From: Chitinophagaceae bacterium
Lineage (GTDB): Bacteria > Bacteroidota > Bacteroidia > Chitinophagales > Chitinophagaceae
Direction of reading: 5' to 3'
NCBI GenBank assembly: GCA_016719165.1
Contig: JADKAJ010000005.1
Coordinates: 124,001-188,000 of the forward strand
Length of the DNA stretch: 64,000 nucleotides
The notes under the pieces: generated by a model
Databases searched by the model: none
Told to the model about the DNA's origin: nothing
The model's input: only the letters and a program-made list of their open reading frames with translations
Position numbers and translations under genes: made by a program
Shown: positions 34,727 to 44,645 of the stretch, one piece after another
Layout of the letters: each line of letters opens with the position of its first letter
Numbering within the stretch: position 1 is the stretch's first letter

Positions 34727-37700
34727 ATGAAAAAAACTGCCAGACTGAAAAAGCTATTCTTTACGAGCAGGCAAGGGGTTAAACCTCTTTTATTGATTGT
34801 GGTACTGTTAATGCAATTATTGACAGTATCTCAGCAATCCTTTGCTCAAAATGTAACTGTACGGGGAAAGATCACCAAAGATGATGGTCAGCCATTGTCG
34901 GGTGCCTCTGTGGTGGTGAAGGGAACTACAAATGGTACAACGAGCAATGAGCAGGGTAACTTCCTGATCTCTGCTCCCGGAGACGCAACCCTTGTAATTT
35001 CTTCCATTGATTTTACAAGCCGGGAAATTAAAGTAAACAACCAGTCAACAATAAATGTGACGCTTTCCTCAGCAGATAAAACACTGGGAGAAGTTATTGT
35101 GGTTGGTTATGGTACCCAACGAAAAGAAGCTATTACCGGTTCGGTTGCTTCGATAAATGGGGATAAAATGCGTGAAGTTCCGTCACCCAATGTTACACAA
35201 GCCCTGCAAGGAAGGTTAGCTGGTGTGGAAATTTCGCAAACTTCAACCCGGCCGGGAGCTACCATGCAAATACGTATCAGGGGTATACGTTCTCTGAGTG
35301 CCGATAATAATCCGTTAATCGTTCTTGATGGAATTCCATTCATCGGTTCATTGGCAGATATCAATCCTAATGATGTAAAAAGTATTGAAGTACTTAAAGA
35401 CGCTTCTGCAACTGCTATTTATGGTTCCCGTGGCGCCAACGGTGTACTCCTGATAACTACAGATAAAGGATCCAAGAATAGAAAACCCCGGATAAATTAT
35501 AGTACTTATGTTGGTTCACAATCCATTTTTGCTAAATATCCCATGATGAACGGACCGCAATTTGTTGCGCTACGTGCCGCAAGGGGGCAATACGCCAACG
35601 GTCAGGATGAGGCTAACGATGTAAATACCGACTGGCAGGATTTATTTTACAAAACAGGAATTGTTACAGATCATAACGTCAGCCTTTCGGGCGGTTCTGA
35701 AGCTGGCAGCTATAATTTTGGGATGGGTTATTACCTTAACCAGGGCATTATTCCTACACAGCAATACAAGCGTTATTCATTACGTGGATCTATTGATCAG
35801 CAGGTGGGTAAGTATTTTCGATTTGGGTTTACCACTAATAATAACTACAATGAAAGCCAGGGAAACCAGGTAGGCTTATATAATTCATTAAGCATGTCGC
35901 CAATTTCTACTCCGTATAATCCAGATGGTAGTATGAAAAGAATAATACGGATGGCAGCTGATGACCAGTTCATTTTTACCAAGGATGTAGTGGAGCAATT
36001 AAAAGATAACGATCAGTGGCTTAATGAAGATCGTGGTTTTGCATCTTACAACGCTATATATGGTGAAGTGAAAGCACCATTTCTCGACGGTTTGAAATAC
36101 AGGGTAAATCTTGGTCTGGATTATGTACAATTCAATAATGGTGCTTATACAGGACAGGGTGTTGGCAGCGTTAATCCTGCCAGTATATCATCTGCTTCAG
36201 TAGATAACAGGTTTACTTATCATTGGACATTGGAGAACCTGCTAACTTACGACCACACTTTTGGCGGAAAACACACGGTGAACGCAGTGGCCCTTTATTC
36301 TGCTGAGCAAAACAAATACAACAGGTCAAATATGTCGGCACAGGATATACCAGCCGATGCTTTTCAATTTTATAACCTGGGTCAGGCTGCCGGACAACTG
36401 GTAATAAACCCGGCCAACCAGGACTACCAGTTATGGGGATTGAAGTCAGCGATGGGTCGTGTTATGTACTCTTATGACAACCGCTATATGATCTCTGCTA
36501 CTGTGCGTTCTGATGGTTCTTCAAGGCTGGCACCCGGTAAGAAATGGCATACTTATCCTGCCTTATCTGTAGGATGGAATATCGCTAAAGAATCATTTAT
36601 GCAGAATATTACTGCCATTAACACTTTGAAACTACGTGTAGGCTTTGGTCAAACTTCCAACCAGGCGATTGCACCTTATTCTACACTTGGAAGATTAGAT
36701 ACCAGGCCTTATAACTTTGGTCCGTCAACCTATAGCACCGGGTTCTATGTATCACAACTGCCAAATGTGGATTTAGGTTGGGAATTTTCAAAGACCTTGA
36801 ACTTTGGCCTTGATTTTTCTGCCTTTAAAAATCGCTTGTCCGGTACTATTGAGTACTATATTACCAAAACCGAAGATATTCTTTTAGGACTTAGTCTGCC
36901 CCCCACATCTGGTGTGAGTGGCTACACTGCAAACATTGGTTCAACACAAAACAAAGGATTTGAACTTAGCCTGAACGGTACGATCATCAACAATGTAAAT
37001 GGCTGGACCTGGGAAGCTGGTGTTAACTTTTATACAAACAACAATAAGCTTGTATCGCTTGCTTCAGGACAAACCCGGGATGAGGCGAATTGGTGGTTTG
37101 TGGGGCATAATATCAATGCCATCTATGACTACAAAAAAATTGGTCTATGGACGGATGCAAAAGATAGTGCTGATAATTACTTGAATATTTTAGAACCGGG
37201 AGGAACAGCCGGAATGATTAAGGTGCTTTATACCGGTGATTACGATGCTAATGGCAGACCGGTGAGAGCAATAGGACCTGCCGACAGGCAAATTATGGAT
37301 GTTGACCCCGATTTCCAGGGTGGCTTTAATACCCGTGTAGCTTATAAAGGTTTTGACCTGGGTATTGTTGGTATTTATAGAAGTGGCGGCATCCTCTTCA
37401 GTACCATTCATGGTTCAAACGGCTATCTCAATTTACTGACAGGTCGCAGAAATAATATAAACGTGGATTACTGGACACCAACTAATACAGGTGCAAAGTA
37501 TCCCAACCCTGCAGGCCCGATTAGTAATGATAATCCCAGGTATGCCAGCACCCTGAGTTATTTTGATGGCTCCTTTATGAAAATTCGTACCATAACACTA
37601 GGGTACGACCTAAGCCGGAGCCTGATAAAAAATCCCAATATTAATATGCGGATGTATTTTACCGCACAAAACCCGTTTGTTATGTTCTCGCCATTCCATA

Positions 37701-37849
37701 AGGAATCGGGCCTGGATCCGGAAACAAATTCGTTCGGAAATGAAAATGCGGCAGTAAACCTCAGTCAAAATCTGCGTCGTATACTTACTGTTGGGTTTAA
37801 CACCCCTTCAACCCGCAACTATATTGTAGGCGTTAATTTGACATTTTAA
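34727..37849 (+). CDS. susC: SusC/RagA TonB-dependent outer-membrane transporter
   Basis: A 1040-residue protein, usual for SusC. After a long signal peptide (about 1-41) comes a carboxypeptidase-like regulatory domain (VRGKITKDDGQPLSGASVVVKG, residues about 44-120), a TonB-box-like segment (LGEVIVVGYGT), the plug domain with LRGRI-like LQGRLAGVEI and IRIRGIRSL, and the 22-strand barrel ending in VGVNLTF. With SusD it imports oligosaccharides through the outer membrane using TonB energy. As first gene of the plus arm, opposite the xylanase arm, its substrate is most likely a glucuronoarabinoxylan oligosaccharide. Confidence 0.96.
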   Translation: MKKTARLKKLFFTSRQGVKPLLLIVVLLMQLLTVSQQSFAQNVTVRGKITKDDGQPLSGASVVVKGTTNGTTSNEQGNFLISAPGDATLVISSIDFTSREIKVNNQSTINVTLSSADKTLGEVIVVGYGTQRKEAITGSVASINGDKMREVPSPNVTQALQGRLAGVEISQTSTRPGATMQIRIRGIRSLSADNNPLIVLDGIPFIGSLADINPNDVKSIEVLKDASATAIYGSRGANGVLLITTDKGSKNRKPRINYSTYVGSQSIFAKYPMMNGPQFVALRAARGQYANGQDEANDVNTDWQDLFYKTGIVTDHNVSLSGGSEAGSYNFGMGYYLNQGIIPTQQYKRYSLRGSIDQQVGKYFRFGFTTNNNYNESQGNQVGLYNSLSMSPISTPYNPDGSMKRIIRMAADDQFIFTKDVVEQLKDNDQWLNEDRGFASYNAIYGEVKAPFLDGLKYRVNLGLDYVQFNNGAYTGQGVGSVNPASISSASVDNRFTYHWTLENLLTYDHTFGGKHTVNAVALYSAEQNKYNRSNMSAQDIPADAFQFYNLGQAAGQLVINPANQDYQLWGLKSAMGRVMYSYDNRYMISATVRSDGSSRLAPGKKWHTYPALSVGWNIAKESFMQNITAINTLKLRVGFGQTSNQAIAPYSTLGRLDTRPYNFGPSTYSTGFYVSQLPNVDLGWEFSKTLNFGLDFSAFKNRLSGTIEYYITKTEDILLGLSLPPTSGVSGYTANIGSTQNKGFELSLNGTIINNVNGWTWEAGVNFYTNNNKLVSLASGQTRDEANWWFVGHNINAIYDYKKIGLWTDAKDSADNYLNILEPGGTAGMIKVLYTGDYDANGRPVRAIGPADRQIMDVDPDFQGGFNTRVAYKGFDLGIVGIYRSGGILFSTIHGSNGYLNLLTGRRNNINVDYWTPTNTGAKYPNPAGPISNDNPRYASTLSYFDGSFMKIRTITLGYDLSRSLIKNPNINMRMYFTAQNPFVMFSPFHKESGLDPETNSFGNENAAVNLSQNLRRILTVGFNTPSTRNYIVGVNLTF

Positions 37850-37860
37850 ATCATACGAAT

Positions 37861-39837
37861 ATGAAATATATACAAATAAAATCTGTTTTTGTAACTGCAC
37901 TGTTTATGCTGTTATTTTCTACGGGATGTAATAAAATTCTGGATGAACAGCCACGCAGTATTTATGAGCCCGGTTTTTTTAAAACCGAAAAAGGGGTGCT
38001 GGGCGGTATTACTTCTCAATATGCCCACCTGCGGTTCATTTTTGGTCAACCCTATTACTACAATACTTTAGAAACCGGCACCGACGAATATACCTGGGCC
38101 CAAAGCGCTGACCAGAACTTTAAGGATATGGATCTTAGCGGCGTGGGAAACATAACAGCTGCGAGCAGTCGTTCTGATGCTTTATGGGGAACAGCTTTTT
38201 CTAATATCAATACTGCCAGCGGAATTATTGAGAATGCTTCCGCAGTTGGTATTTCGGCACCGTTGATTGCCGAAGCAAGGTTTTTCCGGGCTTTTGATTA
38301 CTTCCTGTTAGTACAAACATTTGGCGGTGTGCCATTAGACCTTGGTGCGGGGGAACTGAAATTCAATACCACTCCATCAAGAACATCAGTTCGTAATACT
38401 GTGCCTGAAGTTTATACAAAAGCCATATTCCCTGATTTGCTGACAGCAATAAACGATTTGCCTGCTACAGGCAGAGTAACCGGGGGCGCCACAAAAACAT
38501 TGGCACGCCTTTACCTGGCGAAAGCCTATTTAACCTATGCCTGGTGGCTGCAAAATCCGAACAACATTCCTACTTATCCCTTAACGACAAGAACTGATCC
38601 GGATGGTCATGATGCAGCATGGTATTTCCAAAAGGCTTATGATGTATCAGTAGAGGCTATTGACAACCCAGGTCCATTTGGCTTAGAAAATACTTTTTAT
38701 GACGTACACGTAGGTGGTAATGACCGTAATAAAGAAATGCTTTTGTATGCTGACCATACGCAGGAAAGTGAATTTTATAATGGATCTCCACTCACAGGTT
38801 TTCAAAGTGAACTGGGTGGTGGCAGAAATTCTGCTGTTTGGATGGTAACCTGGAATTATACTGTAATCAGAAGTGCTCCGAATTCAAATGGTACCGGTAG
38901 TGGTGTAAGCTCTGTACAGCGTGAGGCCGCCCAGGGTCTGGGACGTCCGTATACAAGGATGGCTCCTCCGATCGGCGTTTTCACAAACACATTTGCTGAA
39001 AAAACACTGGATTCCCGTTACGATGGTACATTTAATACTGTTTTCAGGGGCAACTGGCCTAAAGGCGGAACCACAAATGCAACGCTTTATAACGCTAATG
39101 ATTTGCCGGTTGCTCCGGGTGATCCCATACTCAGCTTCCTCGAATATGATTCGCAGGCTGCTGGTATAACATATTCAACAGGTGCAAATTTTCCTGGAAA
39201 ATCTTATAGTAATGTTGGTGCCGGTATGTTACCCGGTCGTGCCGATTTTGTGATCGCTCCCAGTGGAATAAGCAGGATTGTATTTCCGAATCTCTGGAAG
39301 ATGGGGGTATATCGTACCGGAAGTGTTGGATTGGGAGAGCCTAATGCTCCAAGTACCCGCCCCTTTAAAATTGCCAAATTCTCTGAGCTTTATTTTACTG
39401 CTGCTGAAGCAGCTGTAAAAGGTGCTACCACAGTAGCAGGTAAAAGTGCCCGCGACCTGATTAATGTGATCCGTGCAAGGGCAGGCAAGTGGAAATTTTC
39501 GAACAAAGACAATGCAGCATACATAGCAGATAATAGTGCGGCGATGATAGCAGCCACTCCTGCTACGATTGACATTAACTATATCCTGGCGGAACGTTCC
39601 CGTGAATTTTTCGGTGAAGGACATCGTTGGTTCGATTTGATACGTACTCAGAAGTGGAATGAGCTTGCTGGCTCCTACTCAATTTGTGCCCCAACGTATG
39701 GTGCTCATACACCACAAACATTTACACGTACAATTGAGCCAAAGCATTATATCCGGCCTATTCCGCAGGCTCAGCTTGACGGGATGGAAATGACACCGGA
39801 AGAAAAAGCTGCTTATCAAAATCCGAATTATCAATAG
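37861..39837 (+). CDS. susD: SusD/RagB-type glycan-binding lipoprotein
   Basis: A 658-residue lipoprotein with lipobox Cys23 (FSTGC) and the SusD fold. NKILDEQPRSIYEPGFF at the mature N-terminus, the TPR-like helices with ARFFRAFDYFLLVQTFGGVPL and LARLYLAKAYL, and the C-terminal ILAERSREFFGEGHRWFDLIRT are family signatures. It acts as the lid of the SusC transporter and binds the polysaccharide fragment at the cell surface. It starts 11 bases after susC. No SusE-like surface-binding protein follows; a terminator hairpin comes next. Confidence 0.96.
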   Translation: MKYIQIKSVFVTALFMLLFSTGCNKILDEQPRSIYEPGFFKTEKGVLGGITSQYAHLRFIFGQPYYYNTLETGTDEYTWAQSADQNFKDMDLSGVGNITAASSRSDALWGTAFSNINTASGIIENASAVGISAPLIAEARFFRAFDYFLLVQTFGGVPLDLGAGELKFNTTPSRTSVRNTVPEVYTKAIFPDLLTAINDLPATGRVTGGATKTLARLYLAKAYLTYAWWLQNPNNIPTYPLTTRTDPDGHDAAWYFQKAYDVSVEAIDNPGPFGLENTFYDVHVGGNDRNKEMLLYADHTQESEFYNGSPLTGFQSELGGGRNSAVWMVTWNYTVIRSAPNSNGTGSGVSSVQREAAQGLGRPYTRMAPPIGVFTNTFAEKTLDSRYDGTFNTVFRGNWPKGGTTNATLYNANDLPVAPGDPILSFLEYDSQAAGITYSTGANFPGKSYSNVGAGMLPGRADFVIAPSGISRIVFPNLWKMGVYRTGSVGLGEPNAPSTRPFKIAKFSELYFTAAEAAVKGATTVAGKSARDLINVIRARAGKWKFSNKDNAAYIADNSAAMIAATPATIDINYILAERSREFFGEGHRWFDLIRTQKWNELAGSYSICAPTYGAHTPQTFTRTIEPKHYIRPIPQAQLDGMEMTPEEKAAYQNPNYQ

Positions 39838-39870
39838 GATTTTAAAATGCTAATCATGTATAAGTAAATT

Positions 39871-39905
39871 AAACCGGGGATGAGTTCGATCCATCCCCGG
39901 TTTTT
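39871..39905 (+). terminator. Rho-independent terminator after susCD
   Basis: AAACCGGGGATG and CATCCCCGGTTT form a perfect 12-base-pair stem with a 9-base loop, followed by TTTTT. It lies 34 bases after the susD stop and separates susCD from the GH30 gene. Confidence 0.88.
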
Positions 39906-40187
39906 AAATTTCTCAGGAGGATTAACTGCAGAGTATAATGTTGACTTTTCAATTTTCACTTTGAAGACGACTAATAGAAATGAATTGAAGATTCCGGATG
40001 TAAACAAAAAAATAACCCATTCCTGTGAAGGGTATGTCAAAAAATGGCAACTGATAGCAGTGATCCAGCCGCCAGGTTTATTTAACTTCCAATGAAAGGG
40101 AGGCATACTTAGGAATGGTATTAGTATTATTCGTTGTGAGAAAAGTAATTCCGGAATATTGTAAATAAGTGCGTTATAACCAGTTTA

Positions 40188-40233
40188 AAACCAGTCATCA
40201 TTGAAATAATAAATAAATTATTTGCACTGGTTT
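40188..40233. repeat. AAACCAGT inverted repeat before the GH30 gene
   Basis: AAACCAGT at 40188-40195 is mirrored by ACTGGTTT at 40226-40233, with a second direct half (AACCAGT) at 40179-40185. The three copies bracket an AT-rich tract that probably holds the promoter, so this may be an operator or a leader hairpin. It does not resemble the LacI site. Confidence 0.5.
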
Positions 40234-40244
40234 CAAAATCACAT

Positions 40245-41510
40245 ATGATTATTAAGAATAAATATTTTAGAGGTCTGCAAAAGCTACCGGTAATAGTTCT
40301 TATTTTATTTGTGTCATGTTCTAAGAAAGGGTCTGATAATAACACTGGCGACAGTACACCTGTACTTAGTGCAGAAGTTACGATTCTGGCCAATGAAAAT
40401 AAACAGGTTATTCAAGGATTCGGTTGTGCTACTGTTTTTGCACCTCCAAATACCTCCTCTTTAACCAATGTAGAGTTTGACAGGCTTTTCGGTTCCGGAA
40501 CAGGCCAGGTAGGTTTAAATCTTCTCAGAATCAGAATTGCATCTGATGATGCATGGAGGGCTACAGAACTTAATCATGCAAAAGCTGCCATTCAACGCGG
40601 TGCAAAAGTATTTGCGAGCCCCTGGAGTCCCCCTGCCAGGATGAAAACGAATAATAATATCATTGGAGGAAAACTAATTCCAGACAGTGGGGCGGCTTAT
40701 GCAAGGTACCTGAATGACTTTGCTCTTTATATGGCTTCCAATGGTGCCCCGTTGTATGCTGTATCCGTTCAAAATGAGCCTGACTGGGAACCAAATTATG
40801 AAAGCTGTGTATGGACGGCCACAGAAATGAGGGATTTCCTAAAAGATCATGGAAGCTTAGTTACAGCTACCCGTTTAATGGCCCCCGAACTGGTTAACAA
40901 CAACCAAACTTATGTCAATACAATTTTATCTGATGATACGGCTGCTGCCAATTTAGATATTGTTGGCACCCATCTTTATGGAGGAGGTATTGTTGAAAAT
41001 CAATTGGCCAGTAATAAAGGGAAAGAAGTATGGATGACCGAACACTTAGATACAAATGTCACTTATACTGCAAACCTTAATACAGCAATTGAAATACATG
41101 AATGCTTTACCAAGGCAAATTTTAATGCTTATATCTGGTGGTATGGAAAGCGGTTTTATGGTCCGATAGGTCAGGATGGAATCATAACCAAGAGGGGTTA
41201 TATCATTTCGCAATTTGCCCGGTTTATAAAAGAGGGAGCCGTTCGTTTAGGTTCATCTGCAAATTCCAGAACTGATGTGTTGATATCTGCCTATAGAAAT
41301 GGAATAAAGAAAGTGGTGGTGGCGATTAACCTGGGTGCTACTGATGTAAAACAGAAAATTATTTTCCAGGGTACTACTGTCACTTCGTTTATTCCCTATT
41401 TAACTACTTCAGCAAAGAATGCAGAACAAGGGAGTATTATTGCAATTTCAGATAATAGTTTTACGTATACTATTCCGGGAAAAAGTATAGTGACCTTAGT
41501 GGAGCAATAA
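40245..41510 (+). CDS. GH30 glucuronoxylanase-like endo-xylanase, lipoprotein
   Basis: A 421-residue protein with a lipobox at Cys25 (ILFVSC). QVIQGFGCATVF opens the barrel; the acid/base is E178 in VQNEPDW and the nucleophile E266 in WMTEHLD, an 88-residue spacing that matches glucuronoxylanases of GH30 subfamily 8. IWWYGKRFYGPIG near residue 298-310 is the equivalent of the WYxRRxYG loop whose Arg grips methyl-glucuronic acid; here it reads GKRFYG, with R303 as candidate. The mature C-terminal beta domain is short. It would cut xylan next to glucuronic acid branches at the cell surface. Confidence 0.88.
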   Translation: MIIKNKYFRGLQKLPVIVLILFVSCSKKGSDNNTGDSTPVLSAEVTILANENKQVIQGFGCATVFAPPNTSSLTNVEFDRLFGSGTGQVGLNLLRIRIASDDAWRATELNHAKAAIQRGAKVFASPWSPPARMKTNNNIIGGKLIPDSGAAYARYLNDFALYMASNGAPLYAVSVQNEPDWEPNYESCVWTATEMRDFLKDHGSLVTATRLMAPELVNNNQTYVNTILSDDTAAANLDIVGTHLYGGGIVENQLASNKGKEVWMTEHLDTNVTYTANLNTAIEIHECFTKANFNAYIWWYGKRFYGPIGQDGIITKRGYIISQFARFIKEGAVRLGSSANSRTDVLISAYRNGIKKVVVAINLGATDVKQKIIFQGTTVTSFIPYLTTSAKNAEQGSIIAISDNSFTYTIPGKSIVTLVEQ

Positions 41511-41728
41511 AATTGAAAGCCAAACATTACGTGTAATACTATGTATTAAAAATGGAAAAGAATTGGGGATAGAAAGAGTGGAGGTTACCGGCTAAGTTAG
41601 GTATGATGGGTTTTCAGTAAATAAGTTTTTAGGGTGTGATGTATAAATTTTGAGAAGTTTGAAGGTTAAAGTAGTTAAAAATGATTTGTATCAATATTTT
41701 TTTAATAAGCAGTCGTATAGCAATCAAA

Positions 41729-41764
41729 AAGGAGGGGTGAATTCTTTCATCCTTCCTTATTTTT
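41729..41764 (+). terminator. Hairpin with T-run between GH30 and xylB
   Basis: AAGGAGGGGTGAA pairs with TTCATCCTTCCTT (two G-U pairs, loop TTCT), followed by ATTTTT. It looks like an intrinsic terminator, yet the xylB start lies only 23 bases further on with no room for a promoter in between. It may therefore act as an attenuator or be read through. Confidence 0.68.
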
Positions 41765-41786
41765 AAAATTCAAAAAATTTCAACGA

Positions 41787-43271
41787 TTGGCAGCGCTTTT
41801 ACTAGGAATAGATATCGGGACATCGTCAGTCAAAGCATCTGTTGTGGACGCATCCACCAGGCAATGTATTGCTGCTGCACAATACCCTGAAACAGAATCT
41901 GACATTATTGCACTCGAACAAGGCTGGGCAGAACAGTCTGCAGATATGTGGTGGGAACATGTGCAACTGGCCATTCTCAAGTTGCATGCACAACGCCGGT
42001 ATAATCCAAAAGATATTGCTGCTATTGGAATTGCCTACCAGATGCACGGCCTGGTGATGGTCGATAAGGATCAAAAAGTTTTGCGCAACAGTATTATTTG
42101 GTGCGACAGCCGGGCTGTAGAAATCGGGGACAAAGCATTTGAAGAGATTGGCCGTGAAAAATGTTTGCTGCACCTGCTGAATTCTCCGGGTAATTTCACT
42201 GCTTCAAAACTGGCATGGGTAAAAACTAATGAACCGGAACTATTTGCCCGGGTAGATAAAATAATGTTGCCCGGTGACTTTATTGCCATGAAACTTACCG
42301 GGGAGATTACTACCAGTGTATCTTCATTATCAGAGGGTGTGTTTTGGGATTTTAAGCAGAACGAATTATCGAAAGATGTTTTTGAATACTATGGTTTTAG
42401 TACTCCCATAATTCCTCCTGTCAGGGATGTTTTTGCAGAACATGGAAAAGTGTTGAAGAAAGTTGCTGTTGCTTTGTCTTTGACTGAGGGGATACCGGTT
42501 ACTTATAAATCCGGGGACCAGCCTAATAATGCATTATCATTAAATGTACTGGAACCCGGGGAAGTAGCGGCTACGGCCGGTACTTCAGGAGTTATATATG
42601 GAGTCAGTGATCAGCTGACTTATGATAATGAATCAAGAGTGAACACCTTTGCACATGTCAATTATACCACTGCTCAAAAAAGGCTGGGGGTGCTGCTTTG
42701 TATTAATGGTACGGGTATTTTAAACCGTTGGGTTAAAAACATAGCCGGGAACTCTTTGTCTTACCAGCAAATTAATGATATTGCAGCATCAGTTAAGCCG
42801 GGAAGTGATGGCATGATAATATTACCTTTTGGCAACGGAGCCGAACGAATGCTGAAGAATAAAATTGTCCAGTCTCATATCTATAATATCGACCTGAACA
42901 AGCATAACCAGGCACATCTGTTCCGCGCAGCGCAGGAAGGAATCGCTTTTGCTTTCCGTTATGGACTGGATATCATGCGGGAAAACGGAATGCATCCGCA
43001 AGTGATCAGGGCTGGTAAAGCCAATATGTTTTTAAGTGATGTTTTTACCGAATGCTTTGTCAATATTCTTGACATACAAGTTGAGTTATATAATTGTGAT
43101 GGCAGTGTTGGTGCAGCAATTGGGAGCGGATTGGGCGCAAAAATATATACCGATGCCAAAGAAGCTTTCCGGCATTTTGAACCTATTCAGCTGATTACCC
43201 CTAATGGTAAAAGGGCATATGATGAATTTTATAATAAATGGTTGATCCAGTTAGAAAAACAATTAAACTGA
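41787..43271 (+). CDS. xylB: Xylulokinase (TTG start)
   Basis: A 494-residue FGGY kinase. LLGIDIGTSSVKAS at the N-terminus, AYQMHGLVMVD, IIWCDSRAVE, SGDQPNNALS (catalytic Asp) and GTSGVIYG fit xylulokinase. It phosphorylates D-xylulose made by XylA. The only suitable start is TTG at 41787: the frame upstream has no ATG or GTG back to a stop at 41718, and the protein begins right before the family motif. A weak start codon behind a hairpin suggests low or controlled translation. xylA follows 26 bases later. Confidence 0.94.
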   Translation: MAALLLGIDIGTSSVKASVVDASTRQCIAAAQYPETESDIIALEQGWAEQSADMWWEHVQLAILKLHAQRRYNPKDIAAIGIAYQMHGLVMVDKDQKVLRNSIIWCDSRAVEIGDKAFEEIGREKCLLHLLNSPGNFTASKLAWVKTNEPELFARVDKIMLPGDFIAMKLTGEITTSVSSLSEGVFWDFKQNELSKDVFEYYGFSTPIIPPVRDVFAEHGKVLKKVAVALSLTEGIPVTYKSGDQPNNALSLNVLEPGEVAATAGTSGVIYGVSDQLTYDNESRVNTFAHVNYTTAQKRLGVLLCINGTGILNRWVKNIAGNSLSYQQINDIAASVKPGSDGMIILPFGNGAERMLKNKIVQSHIYNIDLNKHNQAHLFRAAQEGIAFAFRYGLDIMRENGMHPQVIRAGKANMFLSDVFTECFVNILDIQVELYNCDGSVGAAIGSGLGAKIYTDAKEAFRHFEPIQLITPNGKRAYDEFYNKWLIQLEKQLN

Positions 43272-43297
43272 TTTAATAATTTTAAATAGGTAATAAA

Positions 43298-44626
43298 ATG
43301 ACAGTCATAACAGGTACGAAAGAATATTTTAAAGGGATAAGTAAGATAAAATATGAAGGTACTCAGTCAGATAATCCATTAGCCTACCGGTGGTATGATG
43401 AAAGTAAAGTGGTTGCAGGCAAAACTATGAAAGAGTATTTGCGGTTTGCCTGTGCTTACTGGCACAGCTTCTGTGGGAACGGTGCTGATCCATTCGGAGA
43501 ACCTACTCATTTGTTTTCATGGAATGAAAAAACAGATGCTGTTGAAAGAGCAAAAGATAAAGCTGATGCAGCTTTTGAATTCATCACAAAACTGGGTTTG
43601 CCATATTATTGCTTTCATGATGTGGATGCAGTGGACTATACAAACGATGTAAAAGAAAATGACCGCAGACTGCAAGCCATAACTGATTATCTGGCGGAGA
43701 AGCAAAAAGTAAGTGGTGTAAAACTACTCTGGGGCACTGCAAATTTATTTTCCAACAGGAGATACATGAATGGTGCAGCAACAAACCCCGATTTTCATGT
43801 ATTAACTCATGGGGCAGCGCAGGTGAAGGCAGCATTGGATGCCACCATTGCATTGGGTGGTGAAAATTATGTGTTTTGGGGAGGAAGAGAGGGTTATATG
43901 AGTTTACTGAATACCCAAATGAAAAGAGAGAAAGAGCACTTCGCTGTTTTTTTACATGCAGCAAAAGATTACGCCAGGAAGAACGGGTTCAAAGGAAAAT
44001 TCTTTATTGAGCCCAAACCTTGTGAACCATCCAAGCATCAATACGATTATGACAGCGAAACTGTGATCGGTTTCTTACGGCAACATGATCTGCTGAATGA
44101 TTTTAGTTTGAATATTGAAGTAAATCATGCAACACTGGCCGGGCATACCTTCACACATGAACTACAGGTGGCTGCTGATGCTGGTGTACTGGGTAGTATT
44201 GATGCCAACCGCGGTGATTACCAGAATGGTTGGGATACAGACCAATTCCCGAATGATATTAATGAATTGACAGAAGCTATGCTGGTTATTCTGGAAGCAG
44301 GTGGTTTTAAAGGAGGTGGAATCAACTTCGATGCCAAGATCCGTCGCAATTCAACTGACCCGGAAGACCTGTTTCATGCACACATCGGCGGTATGGATAT
44401 TTTTGCAAGAGCATTGATCACTGCTGATAACATACTGAATAAGTCCGATTATAAAAAGATCAGGGCAGAACGATATGCATCGTTTGACAGCGGTAAAGGA
44501 AAGGAATTTGAACAAGGAAAATTATCCCTTGAAGACCTGAGGGCTTATGCAATTGAAAAAGGGGAGCCTGCTGTTAAGAGTGGTAAGCAGGAGTATTTGG
44601 AAAACATCATCAACAGATACATTTAA
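43298..44626 (+). CDS. xylA: D-xylose isomerase
   Basis: A 442-residue class II xylose isomerase, normal length. YCFHDVDAVD holds the catalytic His and Asp, WGGREGY and IEPKPCEPSKHQYD the metal-binding acids, and EVNHATLAGHTFTHEL the second metal site. GNGADPFG and GGINFDAKIRR are further family blocks. It converts D-xylose to D-xylulose in the cytoplasm. It lies between xylB (26 bases) and an SSS symporter (19 bases), giving a compact xylose uptake and entry unit. Confidence 0.98.
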   Translation: MTVITGTKEYFKGISKIKYEGTQSDNPLAYRWYDESKVVAGKTMKEYLRFACAYWHSFCGNGADPFGEPTHLFSWNEKTDAVERAKDKADAAFEFITKLGLPYYCFHDVDAVDYTNDVKENDRRLQAITDYLAEKQKVSGVKLLWGTANLFSNRRYMNGAATNPDFHVLTHGAAQVKAALDATIALGGENYVFWGGREGYMSLLNTQMKREKEHFAVFLHAAKDYARKNGFKGKFFIEPKPCEPSKHQYDYDSETVIGFLRQHDLLNDFSLNIEVNHATLAGHTFTHELQVAADAGVLGSIDANRGDYQNGWDTDQFPNDINELTEAMLVILEAGGFKGGGINFDAKIRRNSTDPEDLFHAHIGGMDIFARALITADNILNKSDYKKIRAERYASFDSGKGKEFEQGKLSLEDLRAYAIEKGEPAVKSGKQEYLENIINRYI

Positions 44627-44645
44627 CACCGTTTAAAATTATCTC

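Larger units (their letters stand above)
39838..40244. other. Intergenic stretch between susD and GH30
   Basis: This 407-base gap contains a clear terminator near its left end and an inverted/direct repeat of AACCAGT close to the GH30 start. The two short frames that can be read here (about 71 and 91 codons) show no domain, lie across the terminator and look spurious. The GH30 promoter is probably in the last 60 bases. Confidence 0.6.

Noticed and set aside
39831..40106. Overlapping short frames on both strands between susD and GH30
   Set aside because: They run through a strong terminator hairpin, have no recognisable domain, and are mutual mirror frames of AT-rich non-coding DNA.
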